From assembly GCF_009192765.1 (NCBI RefSeq), contig NZ_VOHQ01000004.1:124001-188000 (forward strand): 64,000 nt of DNA. Direction: 5' to 3'. The notes under the pieces were generated by a model that searched no databases, was not told the origin of the DNA, and was given only the letters and a program-made list of their open reading frames with translations. Shown in pieces: positions 54,882 through 62,746 of this stretch. The DNA is from Agriterribacter humi. Its GTDB lineage: Bacteria; Bacteroidota; Bacteroidia; Chitinophagales; Chitinophagaceae. Position 1 is the stretch's first letter; each line of letters begins with the position of its first letter. A program made the translations under genes and the position numbers.

Positions 54882-55573
54882 GATGTGTTTCGGAATCCAA
54901 CGTTATTTAAAATTTCCACAAAAGTCTTTCCCTCCGGGAATCCCTGCACCGACTTGTTAAGATACTGATAGGCCTTCCTGTTATTTGAAACAATTGAAGC
55001 CATCTGCGGCGCTACGATTCCCACGTACAAATTGTAAAGTTGTGCTATGCCTGTTATTTTAGGTTTTGAAAATTCTAATATTACCAATTTACCACCTGGT
55101 TTCAATACTCTTTTTATTTCTTCAAGGCCTTGCTCCAGATGTTCAAAATTCCGAACGCCAAAGGCTACAGTAACTGCATCAAACGAACCGGTGGGAAAGT
55201 TTATTGCTTCACTATCACCGCTTTGCAGGTCAATATACTGCTCCAGTCCTAACTTTAACACTTTCTCTTTACCTATCTCCAGCATCTTCTCCGATATATC
55301 AATACCGGTTATTTTATCGGGTTTAAGCAATTCATATGCCATGATGGCTATATCACCCGTTCCGGTGGCAACATCTAATATAATTTTAGGCTTTTCTTCT
55401 GCCAATTGCTTTAACGCTTTTTTACGCCAGCCAACGTCTATACCGGCAGAAAGAAACCGGTTCATAAAATCATAGCGGAACGCTATCCGGTTAAACATTT
55501 CAGCAACCTGCTGTTTTTTTGTTAAACCCGATTCTTTATAGGGAACTACGCTATCATGGTCAAATTTCGCCAT
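54830..55573 (-). CDS. ubiE: demethylmenaquinone methyltransferase
   Basis: A 247-residue SAM-dependent methyltransferase of the UbiE/MenG family: RIAFRYDFMNRFLSAGIDVG, WRKKALKQLA, motif I LDVATGTGDIAIMAY, and VAFGVRNFEHLEQGLEEIKR with VLEFSKP. It methylates demethylmenaquinone, the last step of menaquinone synthesis; ubiquinone is absent in this phylum. Overlaps the start of porT by 52 bases. Confidence 0.95.
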   Translation of the reverse strand: MAKFDHDSVVPYKESGLTKKQQVAEMFNRIAFRYDFMNRFLSAGIDVGWRKKALKQLAEEKPKIILDVATGTGDIAIMAYELLKPDKITGIDISEKMLEIGKEKVLKLGLEQYIDLQSGDSEAINFPTGSFDAVTVAFGVRNFEHLEQGLEEIKRVLKPGGKLVILEFSKPKITGIAQLYNLYVGIVAPQMASIVSNNRKAYQYLNKSVQGFPEGKTFVEILNNVGFRNTSCKKLSLGICSIYCGVK

Positions 55574-55717
55574 CCGGGCAGCAAAAGTAAAACAATAATC
55601 CAGATGAATGCGGATTTATGCTGCAGGCGGCATTGAATTGAAGGCAATCTTAACGTGAATTTTGGATGTTCGGAAATGAAAATCGGTTTGTTATTGTTTC
55701 TGTTTCTGAATATTTGC

Positions 55718-55783
55718 CACATAGAGCATAGAAACATAGCTACACATCGTTTTTAATATAACCCTATGCTTTCCTATGATCCG
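55718..55783. repeat. CATAGG-word palindrome upstream of ubiE
   Basis: gccacatagagcatagaaac and catagctacacatc face accctatgctttcctatgatcc. Same word family as 2431-2509 and 29709-29885, here between two minus-strand genes. Confidence 0.45.
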
Positions 55784-55822
55784 ATTACGCCTCTGTATTG
55801 AAGATCAGCATCAAAGTGGCAA

Positions 55823-56428
55823 TCAATATCTTCTTCCGCTTACATATATATTATCCCTGATAAAAAAACGGTAGGGCAATAAAGCATCTTCGCCGGCATA
55901 ATCCACTCCTATACGTGTGGTAGCAATAATATCTTTTTTCTTAAGTTCATAGCTATCATCTGCAATAAAAACAGTATCTTCTAAAAGGCTAACCCCGGTG
56001 TGCGAGACCATCAGCCCAAGGGCTTTGGATACATTTCCGGGGCCCGACGTTAAAGTACGATCCGGCTTTTTCTTTCCTGTTCTTTGCAGCATAGTCCCTA
56101 TTCCCTCCATTGGTTCCACTGCTCTCACCAGCACTGCATGCGGCGTTTCTTTTATATTGGTAACTACGTTAAACAAATGGTGGATGCCATAACATAAATA
56201 TACATATCCTTTACCTCCTTCGTCATACATTATTTCTGTACGCCGGGTTCGCCTGCCGTTCCATGCATGAGAAGCCCTGTCGGTAACACCCCGGTACGCC
56301 TCTGTTTCAACAATCCTTCCCGATGTTACCACGCCATCCCATTGTGTAACCAGCACTTTACCCAATAATTCCCTGGCAATGTTCACTACATCGGCACGGT
56401 TATAAAAATAATAATCCAGTTTCTTCAT
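55823..56428 (-). CDS. DNA-3-methyladenine glycosylase (AAG/MPG type)
   Basis: A 201-residue glycosylase of the eukaryote-like AAG family. IVETEAYRGVTDRASHAWNG carries the catalytic Glu and the Tyr that enters DNA; KGYVYLCYGIHHLFNVVTN and HAVLVRAVEPMEGIGTMLQ are family segments. It excises alkylated bases. No operon partner. Confidence 0.93.
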   Translation of the reverse strand: MKKLDYYFYNRADVVNIARELLGKVLVTQWDGVVTSGRIVETEAYRGVTDRASHAWNGRRTRRTEIMYDEGGKGYVYLCYGIHHLFNVVTNIKETPHAVLVRAVEPMEGIGTMLQRTGKKKPDRTLTSGPGNVSKALGLMVSHTGVSLLEDTVFIADDSYELKKKDIIATTRIGVDYAGEDALLPYRFFIRDNIYVSGRRY

Positions 56429-56524
56429 CTCCGGAAATTAAGCAAAAGAATTTCATTAAGTTTGATCATTGGGATCGCCCCATTTACTGAGGCAAGTTTA
56501 CAAAAATCATTTAAACAGGATCAT

Positions 56525-57286
56525 TTGCTTAAAGAGATTATAATAGCTGTTCAATCGTACTTTAAGGCACACCAGTTTATCCGTAAGCACAACCTGTGGA
56601 AATGGATCATTATTCCCGGGTTGATTTATGCTTTGCTGTTTGTGGTGAGCATGTATTTTTTTAGCAAAAGTGCTACCTATGTAATTGAACTGCTGAGTAT
56701 TAAAACAGGTTTAAAAGTATGGGTAGATAAAATGCAAAGCAGCCTGCTGGGATTCTTCTTTGCATTGGGGGGCATAATGATATGGCTGATACTGATGATG
56801 CTGTATTTTTCGTGGTTCAAATACATGTGGCTGATCGTGGGATCGCCATTATTTGGATACCTGAGCGAAAAAACAGAATCAATTATTGAAGAAAGAGATT
56901 ATCCTTTCAGCTTCCCACAGTTATTAAAAGATATTGCACGGGGTATACGGCTGGCTATGCGTAATGCATTATGGCAAACAGTATATACTTTTACACTGCT
57001 TATCATTTCTTTTGTGCCCATATTGGGCTGGATAACTCCATTAATCGTTTTACTGATAGAATGTTATTATTATGGATTTTCCATGCTGGATTATAGTTGT
57101 GAACGGCAAAAACTATCTCCCACACAAAGCATTGAATTTATAGGTAAGCACAAAGGACTCGCTATTGGAAACGGACTGATATTTTATTTGATGCATGGAT
57201 TAATAGGAATTGGCTGGGTACTGGCACCCGCTTATGCGGTAATAGCAGCAACACTCAGCCTGTATCATCCTAAAGAAGGCGAATGA
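56525..57286 (+). CDS. EI24/CysZ-like membrane protein
   Basis: A 253-residue protein with about five membrane segments, of the EI24 domain family; LLKEIIIAVQSYFKAHQFIR, then WGWITPLIVLLIECYYYGFS-like ILGWITPLIVLLIECYYYGF. The start is placed at TTG 56525 because AGGA lies 5 bases upstream and family members begin there; an in-frame TTG at 56462 is less likely. CysZ relatives move sulphate; EI24 proteins of Bacteroidota have no known role. Inner membrane. Confidence 0.8.
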   Translation: MLKEIIIAVQSYFKAHQFIRKHNLWKWIIIPGLIYALLFVVSMYFFSKSATYVIELLSIKTGLKVWVDKMQSSLLGFFFALGGIMIWLILMMLYFSWFKYMWLIVGSPLFGYLSEKTESIIEERDYPFSFPQLLKDIARGIRLAMRNALWQTVYTFTLLIISFVPILGWITPLIVLLIECYYYGFSMLDYSCERQKLSPTQSIEFIGKHKGLAIGNGLIFYLMHGLIGIGWVLAPAYAVIAATLSLYHPKEGE

Positions 57287-57295
57287 ACCATTTCT

Positions 57296-57385
57296 GATTT
57301 GAAATTTTAGATTTCAAATTTCCATTGCGAGTCTATATCATTCGTTACAAAGAAGTTATCCGCCATTCCACATTTCAAATCTCAA
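57296..57385. repeat. atttgaaatt-word palindrome
   Basis: gatttgaaattttagatttcaaatt faces catttcaaatctcaaatc. Fills the 115-base gap between the EI24 and RsmI-like genes, both on the plus strand. Confidence 0.4.
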
Positions 57386-57401
57386 ATCAAAATCAAGGAT
57401 T

Positions 57402-58115
57402 ATGCCCGGTACGAACAACGGAACTGTTTATTTAATTCCTTCTGTAATTGATGATCGCGCACCCGCAACTATACCAGCATATATTGCAGATGCAGTTAAA
57501 GCGTGCAGTGTATTTTTTGTTGAAAATGAAAGAACCGCCCGGCGCTTTTTAAAAAGCATCTGGAAAGAAATGGTGATTGATGATTATGAATGGCATATTA
57601 TTCATAAAGCAGAACAAACAGTACGATCCATTTTTACAGCAGCATTGAAAAACAATAAAACAGTGGGCATCATCAGTGAAGCGGGTTGCCCCGGCATTGC
57701 TGATCCCGGGCAAATTTTAGTGGCGGCCGCACAATCGGCCGGCGCATTGGTAAAACCATTGGTAGGTCCAAGTTCGATTATCCTGGCGCTTATGGCCAGC
57801 GGCATGAATGGACAACATTTCAGATTTGCAGGCTATTTGCCCATAGACAATGCCGCAAGAGCGAAAGCAGTAAAAGCTGTCGAAAACGAAGCAATTACAA
57901 AGCATTGCACGCAAATATTCATTGAAACCCCATACAGGAACAATCAATTGCTCGACACGCTGCTCAAAACCTGCAACCCGCTTACAAGCTTATGCATAGC
58001 CGCCTCCCTTACTTCTCCTGAAGAATATATTAAAACAAGAAGCATTGCAGAATGGAAAAAAGATAAACCCGATCTGCATAAAAAACCGGCGATCTTTATT
58101 CTGGGCGAAAATTGA
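57402..58115 (+). CDS. SAM-dependent methyltransferase, RsmI-like (tetrapyrrole methylase fold)
   Basis: A 237-residue protein with VYLIPSVIDDRAPATIPAYI, then FVENERTARRFLK and TVGIISEAGCPGIADPGQIL with VGPSSIILALMASG: the SAM site of the tetrapyrrole methylase fold as in RsmI, the 16S rRNA C1402 2'-O-methyltransferase. It lacks the usual GTLYVVxTPIGN start, having VYLIPSVIDD, so it belongs to the short Bacteroidota branch and the rRNA target is uncertain. Confidence 0.84.
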   Translation: MPGTNNGTVYLIPSVIDDRAPATIPAYIADAVKACSVFFVENERTARRFLKSIWKEMVIDDYEWHIIHKAEQTVRSIFTAALKNNKTVGIISEAGCPGIADPGQILVAAAQSAGALVKPLVGPSSIILALMASGMNGQHFRFAGYLPIDNAARAKAVKAVENEAITKHCTQIFIETPYRNNQLLDTLLKTCNPLTSLCIAASLTSPEEYIKTRSIAEWKKDKPDLHKKPAIFILGEN

Positions 58116-58127
58116 GTAAGGAGGGAA

Positions 58128-58520
58128 TTAGCGTACAATATTACCATTCCGGGGGTCTTTCATCGCTACAATACTATCCACCACGTATTTACTAAATCCC
58201 CGCCACGGAATGGCTCCTTTGTATTCCTTGTAATACAGGTCGAATACCATACCAGAGTTAGCCATTAATGTTTTTGCTACCTTTTCATTTGTCACAGAAA
58301 ATTCAAAGTCGTACGACTGTATAGTATTCGGGGAAAGGGAACGGATACCAGACTGGATAAGCTTTCCTTCGTAGGTTTTAAAAACATATCCTTTTTTTAC
58401 ACAATAATTCAACTCTCCCGATTTTACCCCCTCGCCCAAAACAAAATAATAGCGTACATAAATAAATATGGCAAGTGCAACTACAACAAGCAGCAAAAAA
58501 ATACGAAAGAATTTTTTCAT
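58128..58520 (-). CDS. small membrane-anchored protein of unknown function
   Basis: A 130-residue protein starting MKKFFRIFLLLVVVALAIFI, a single N-terminal membrane anchor, then GVKSGELNYCVKKGYVFKTY and KEYKGAIPWRGFSKYVVDSI outside. Similar proteins in other Bacteroidota are sometimes misnamed 6-phosphogluconate dehydrogenase in databases, as far as I recall; no dehydrogenase motif is present. A longer frame to 58592 has no supporting start. Confidence 0.72.
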   Translation of the reverse strand: MKKFFRIFLLLVVVALAIFIYVRYYFVLGEGVKSGELNYCVKKGYVFKTYEGKLIQSGIRSLSPNTIQSYDFEFSVTNEKVAKTLMANSGMVFDLYYKEYKGAIPWRGFSKYVVDSIVAMKDPRNGNIVR

Positions 58521-58657
58521 ATATGGTGTTTGAAACAACAATTTAATAAATGTAGCTGGAATACTGTTGCATAGGTATAATATAAAATTCACTTTCCGTC
58601 CATTCCCATAGCCCGGCTATAATAGTTAACTTCGCTGATCTTTTAAAACAAAAATGT

Positions 58658-59830
58658 ATGAATATAGGAATAGTTTGCTACCCTACTTTTGGGGGAAGCG
58701 GTGTATTGGCTACCGAACTGGGCATGGCGCTGGCCGACAAAGATCACAATGTTCATTTTATTACCTACCGGCAACCGGTACGACTTACAGGGTTTCGCGC
58801 CAATATGTTTTACCACGAAGTAAGGGTTCCGACTTATCCTTTGTTTGATTACCCTCCTTATGAATCAGCATTAGCGAGTACCCTGGTTGATGTGGTAAAA
58901 AACAACAAACTCGATCTCCTGCATGTACATTATGCCATTCCGCATGCCTCTGCTGCCTACATGGCCAAACAGATCCTTCAAAAAGAGAATAAATATGTTC
59001 CTGTTATAACCACATTGCATGGTACGGATATTACCCTGGTAGGCCGCGATAAAACCTATGCCCCTGTTGTGGCCTTTTCCATCAATCAGAGCGATGCCAT
59101 AACGGCCGTATCGGAAAACCTGAAAGAAGAAACCTACCGTACCTTTAAGATTGAAAAGGACATAGAGGTGATTTACAACTTTGTGGATGTACAGCGCTTC
59201 AGTAAAAAGCCTATTGATGCTTTTCGTAAAGTAATAGCACCCAATAATGAACGTATTATATTGCATGCTTCTAATTTCAGGAAGATAAAACGTATAGACG
59301 ATGTTATTCAAATATTCAAAAAACTCAATGATGTTATCCCATCTAAGTTATTACTGGTAGGCGACGGACCGGAAAGGCCTATGGCGGAAGCTTTATGCAG
59401 GGAATTGAATTTGTGCGATGAAATACGCTTTGTAGGCAAGCAACAGGACATGGAAGAGATTTTTGCCATAGCCGACCTGTTTTTACTCCCCTCGGAATAT
59501 GAAAGTTTTGGCTTATCGGCGCTGGAAGCTATGGCTGGCGGGGCGCCTGTTGTGTCTACCAATGTTGGCGGTTTACCCGAAATTATAACGCCGGGCGAAA
59601 ACGGTTTTATGGCCAATATTGGAGATACCGGTCAAATGGCACAGTATGCCATAGATATTTTAAAAGATGAAAATACTTTTAAACGGTTTAAGGCCAACGC
59701 AAGAAGACAGGCCGAAAACTTTGATATCACCCGTATTGTACCCCAATATGAACATTTGTATGAAAGGCTGTATGAAGGATTTTGTAAAGGACAGCATAAA
59801 GAAAATAATGTACCCGAAGTGCAGAAGTGA
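58658..59830 (+). CDS. bshA: N-acetyl-alpha-D-glucosaminyl L-malate synthase
   Basis: A 390-residue GT4 glycosyltransferase: MNIGIVCYPTFGGSGVLATE at the start, VITTLHGTDITLVGRDKTY, SNFRKIKRIDDVIQIFKKL, and SEYESFGLSALEAMAGGAPV with the acidic donor-site Glu. The start and the HGTDITLVG motif are specific for BshA, the first enzyme of bacillithiol synthesis, which joins UDP-GlcNAc and malate. bshB and bshC are not in the window. Confidence 0.94.
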   Translation: MNIGIVCYPTFGGSGVLATELGMALADKDHNVHFITYRQPVRLTGFRANMFYHEVRVPTYPLFDYPPYESALASTLVDVVKNNKLDLLHVHYAIPHASAAYMAKQILQKENKYVPVITTLHGTDITLVGRDKTYAPVVAFSINQSDAITAVSENLKEETYRTFKIEKDIEVIYNFVDVQRFSKKPIDAFRKVIAPNNERIILHASNFRKIKRIDDVIQIFKKLNDVIPSKLLLVGDGPERPMAEALCRELNLCDEIRFVGKQQDMEEIFAIADLFLLPSEYESFGLSALEAMAGGAPVVSTNVGGLPEIITPGENGFMANIGDTGQMAQYAIDILKDENTFKRFKANARRQAENFDITRIVPQYEHLYERLYEGFCKGQHKENNVPEVQK

Positions 59831-59872
59831 AACTACAGCATGCACCTCAAAGGGGAGACTTAAAGAAAGCAC

Positions 59873-60646
59873 ATGACCATTATTGATACACATTGCCACT
59901 TGTATGTAAAGGAATTTGAAAATGATATTGCACAGGTGATTGAAAATGCGCAACAAGAAGCTGTTCGGCAATTTTATCTTCCCAATATAGACAGCGCTTC
60001 CATTGAAGATATGCTGCAGTTAGAGGCAAAATATCCCGGCATTTGTATACCCATGATGGGACTGCATCCCTGCTCCGTTAATGCAGATTATAAAGAACAA
60101 TTACAAATAGTAGAAAACTGGCTGCAAAAAAGACGTTTTGCGGCCATAGGTGAAATAGGACTTGATTTTTACTGGGACCGGACTTTTGAAACACAACAGT
60201 ATGAAGCTTTCCGGCGGCAAACAGCGCTGGCGCTGCAATACCAGTTACCCATTGTAATACATACAAGAGATGCGATGCAGCAATGCATAGACGTAGTTTC
60301 GGAATATGCAGGCAGCGGGTTGAAAGGAATTTTTCATTGTTTTGGCGGCAGCATACAGGAAGCTGAAAAAATAATAGCCCTCGGCTTTTACCTGGGCATA
60401 GGCGGTGTACTGACATATAAAAAATCGGGGTTGCCGGCCGTACTGGAGCATATAAGTCTTGATCATATGGTACTGGAAACAGACTCGCCTTATCTTGCTC
60501 CCGTGCCCAAACGCGGCAAAAGGAATGAAAGCGCTTACCTGAAATACATTATAGCGGCTTTGGCCGAAATCAAACACACTTCTCCGGAAGAAGTTGCACA
60601 GATCACCACCGCAAATGCTACATTCGTTTTTCAAAATAAGGGTTAG
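59873..60646 (+). CDS. TatD family hydrolase
   Basis: A 257-residue metal-dependent hydrolase. Metal ligands: His-X-His in TIIDTHCHLYVKEF, Glu in AAIGEIGLDFYWD, His in LPIVIHTRDA, Asp in VLETDSPYLAPVPKRG. TatD-type enzymes are DNases or general hydrolases. Followed by ansA after two bases and preceded by bshA after 42, which suggests a shared transcript. Confidence 0.92.
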   Translation: MTIIDTHCHLYVKEFENDIAQVIENAQQEAVRQFYLPNIDSASIEDMLQLEAKYPGICIPMMGLHPCSVNADYKEQLQIVENWLQKRRFAAIGEIGLDFYWDRTFETQQYEAFRRQTALALQYQLPIVIHTRDAMQQCIDVVSEYAGSGLKGIFHCFGGSIQEAEKIIALGFYLGIGGVLTYKKSGLPAVLEHISLDHMVLETDSPYLAPVPKRGKRNESAYLKYIIAALAEIKHTSPEEVAQITTANATFVFQNKG

Positions 60647-60648
60647 AT

Positions 60649-61692
60649 ATGTCCATTGCTTCTTCACCCGGCGCAAAACTATTTATCATTTATACCGGAG
60701 GCACTATTGGGATGGCCTTCGATGACGCCACAGGAACACTTGTGCCCATGGGTTTCCGTGAAATAAAATACCATATACCGGAGCTTGCCAAACTGGGTTA
60801 TGAATTTGACATGCATGCTTTTAATCCACCGATGGATTCCTCCAATATGTCGCCTGAAATATGGATAGAACTGGCGAACATCATTTATACCCATTATGCG
60901 AACTATGACGGGTTTATTATATTACATGGTTCCGATACGATGGCTTTTACCGCATCGGCGCTAAGCTTCATGCTCGAAAACCTCGCTAAACCTGTTATAC
61001 TTACCGGCTCACAGTTACCCATAGGCGAAATACGTACCGATGCCAAAGAGAATATTATTACCACTATGGAAATTGCCGCCGCCAAAAAAAACGGCAAGGC
61101 CCGGGTTCCTGAAGTTTGCATCTACTTCGACTATGATTTATTCCGGGGAAACCGCACCAAAAAATACAATACAGAAACATTTGAAGCCTTTAACTCGTTC
61201 AATTATCCTTCGTTAGCTGAAGCAGGTATAGATATTAAATATAATGATCAATTTATATTGGATTACCCCCGTGAACCTTTTCAGATCAATACCCGGTTAA
61301 ATGTCAATATAGCTGTGCTCAAAATGTTCCCTGGCATTACACCCCATGCTGTAAACGCAGTTTTACAAACACCGCAACTCAAGGCTGTTATCCTTGAAAC
61401 CTTTGGCAATGGGAATACGATTACAGCACCCTGGTTTATTGATTGCCTGAAAAAAACCATTGATGAAGGCATTATTGTGTTAGACAGGACACAATGTGAT
61501 GGCGGATCGGTGGAGCTGGGGCGATATGAAACCAGCGCTTACCTAAAGGATGCAGGGGTAATTAGTGGCCATGATATGACTTTTGAAGCGGCTGTTACCA
61601 AATTAATGTACCTGCTGGCACAGGGATACCCGGTGGAAAAAGTTAAACAATTGCTTGAAATTTCTTTAAAAGGCGAACTCACTGAAAAATAA
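60649..61692 (+). CDS. ansA: type I asparaginase
   Basis: A 347-residue L-asparaginase: IYTGGTIGMAFDDATG with catalytic Thr, then FIILHGSDTMAFTASALSFM with the second Thr and Asp, and SQLPIGEIRTDAKENIITTM. No signal peptide, so cytoplasmic type I. Hydrolyses asparagine to aspartate and ammonia. Two bases after the TatD-like gene. Confidence 0.93.
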   Translation: MSIASSPGAKLFIIYTGGTIGMAFDDATGTLVPMGFREIKYHIPELAKLGYEFDMHAFNPPMDSSNMSPEIWIELANIIYTHYANYDGFIILHGSDTMAFTASALSFMLENLAKPVILTGSQLPIGEIRTDAKENIITTMEIAAAKKNGKARVPEVCIYFDYDLFRGNRTKKYNTETFEAFNSFNYPSLAEAGIDIKYNDQFILDYPREPFQINTRLNVNIAVLKMFPGITPHAVNAVLQTPQLKAVILETFGNGNTITAPWFIDCLKKTIDEGIIVLDRTQCDGGSVELGRYETSAYLKDAGVISGHDMTFEAAVTKLMYLLAQGYPVEKVKQLLEISLKGELTEK

Positions 61693-61727
61693 ATAAAGCC
61701 ACCCGCCTGCACTAAGGCTAATAATAC

Positions 61728-61735
61728 TATTTTTG
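61728..61735 (+). promoter_or_regulatory. candidate -7 box TATTTTTG of tRNA-Ser
   Basis: Matches TAnnTTTG and ends 16 bases before the first base of the tRNA; no TTG at -33. Confidence 0.4.
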
Positions 61736-61751
61736 CAGTCCTTCAAAAAAA

Positions 61752-61838
61752 GGAGAGGTGTCCGAGTGGTTGAAGGAGCACGCCTGGAAAGTGTGTATAT
61801 GGGAAACTGTATCGCGGGTTCGAATCCCGCCCTCTCCG
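61752..61838 (+). tRNA. tRNA-Ser (anticodon GGA)
   Basis: 87 bases with a class II long variable arm. Acceptor GGAGAGG/CCTCTCC with G discriminator, anticodon loop CTGGAAA (anticodon GGA, reading UCC and UCU), variable arm around ATATGGGAAACTGTATC, T-arm GCGGG-TTCGAAT-CCCGC. The 3' end is copied 178 bases downstream. Confidence 0.95.
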
Positions 61839-61841
61839 CAA
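61823..61841 (+). repeat. 19-bp direct repeat, copy 1 (3' end of tRNA-Ser)
   Basis: AATCCCGCCCTCTCCGCAA covers the 3' part of the tRNA and recurs exactly at 62001-62019. The arrangement is that of an attachment-site duplication. Confidence 0.8.
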
Positions 61842-61957
61842 GCCAGTAAATGACCCCGCATTAGCGGGGCATTTTTGTTTTCAGGAGCGTGCAAAGCTTG
61901 TTTTGCAAAGTGAGTGGAAACAAAAATGGAAGTGAGCGGAGCGAACGGTCATTTACC
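61841..61957. repeat. long imperfect hairpin after tRNA-Ser
   Basis: The outer arms agccagtaaatgacc (61841-61855) and ggtcatttaccggct near 61940-61957 pair with one mismatch. Inner arms catttttgtttt and gaaacaaaaatg also pair. The terminator at 61854-61877 forms a side stem. Possibly a structured RNA or folded remnant of a small element. Confidence 0.5.
61854..61877 (+). terminator. terminator of tRNA-Ser
   Basis: CCCCGC and GCGGGG pair around ATTA, followed by CATTTTTGTTTT. Confidence 0.75.
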
Positions 61958-62000
61958 GGCTTAAGCCCGCCCGCCGCAGGCGTTAGGGATCACTGAAAGA

Positions 62001-62019
62001 AATCCCGCCCTCTCCGCAA
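62001..62019 (+). repeat. 19-bp direct repeat, copy 2
   Basis: Exact copy of 61823-61841, without the rest of the tRNA. Between the copies lie 159 bases with no gene. Confidence 0.8.
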
Positions 62020-62110
62020 TTCTATTTTTTAGAACACCACAAGCACGAGCTATATTGTAGTTCGTTCCATTTAGCGGTTCTTACACAAACACCCTGAATT
62101 TCATCATTAG

Positions 62111-62230
62111 TGTCCGGTAAAAATACTTGATTGATAAATTAAAAGGAGGCGAGTAGCCTCCTTTTTCGGTATTTTTAAGTTACCACACAAAAAAACAGCC
62201 GATGAGTAAAGGTACTTTTTTTACCGGACA
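62111..62230. mobile_element. 120-bp element with terminal inverted repeats (MITE-like)
   Basis: TGTCCGGTAAAAA at 62111-62123 is the exact reverse complement of TTTTTACCGGACA at 62218-62230. The element holds one strong hairpin (62141-62166) and no gene. No clear target duplication was seen. It could instead be the fused ends of an insertion sequence whose middle was deleted. The rest of 62040-62374 is AT-rich without a gene. Confidence 0.55.
62141..62166. terminator. bidirectional rho-independent terminator
   Basis: AAAAGGAGGC and GCCTCCTTTT pair around GAGTA, with A-run before and T-run after, so it can end transcription in both directions. Confidence 0.75.
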
Positions 62231-62312
62231 GCCAATCTTCAATCAGGTACTGACAGCAATGATTTCAAATCAACTCTTCCGTTCATTACTTTTTGAACTT
62301 TCTAAAATATAA

Positions 62313-62348
62313 TTTGCACGTGTAAATATATGCTCTATATTTGTAGAG
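62313..62348 (+). promoter_or_regulatory. promoter and operator of the BlaI/M56 pair
   Basis: TTTG (62313-62316), 19 bases, TATATTTG (62336-62343): a full Bacteroidota promoter. An inverted repeat CTCTA-N6-TAGAG (62333-62348) overlaps the -7 box, and ATAGAGCA (62363-62370) is a further partial half-site. A repressor bound here would block polymerase, as known for BlaI/MecI operators. Confidence 0.75.
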
Positions 62349-62374
62349 TAAACTAAAACCAAATAGAGCAAGTT

Positions 62375-62746
62375 ATGATGACTAAGGGAGAAGAAGAGTT
62401 AATGAAATATTTATGGAGACTGGAGAAGTGTTTTTTCAAAGATCTGAAAGATCAGTATCCCGATCCTAAACCGGCTACCACAACCATTAATACCCTGCTG
62501 AAGAGACTGATTGATAAAGGTATTGTCAATTACCGCTTATATGGCAATAGCCGTGAATACTATCCTCTGGTAAGCAGGAATCAGTACTTTTCCAGGCAGA
62601 TCGGCGGTTTGATAAAAAATCATTTCAATAATTCCGTGGAACAATTCGGAAGTTTCTTTACCAAAGAAATTGAGATCAGCGAGAATGACCTGAAGAAATT
62701 GAGGGATATCGTAGACAAACAGTTAAAGACTAAATCCAATGATTGA
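62375..62746 (+). CDS. BlaI/MecI/CopY family transcriptional repressor
   Basis: A 123-residue winged-helix repressor: MMTKGEEELMKYLWRLEKCF, FKDLKDQYPDPKPATTTINT (recognition helix), LLKRLIDKGIVNYRLYGNSR, and a C-terminal dimerisation part with SENDLKKLRDIVDKQ. In the classical system a membrane M56 peptidase triggers cleavage of the repressor; that peptidase is encoded next, overlapping by 8 bases. Autoregulation through the operator at 62333 is likely. No beta-lactamase is seen. Confidence 0.9.
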   Translation: MMTKGEEELMKYLWRLEKCFFKDLKDQYPDPKPATTTINTLLKRLIDKGIVNYRLYGNSREYYPLVSRNQYFSRQIGGLIKNHFNNSVEQFGSFFTKEIEISENDLKKLRDIVDKQLKTKSND

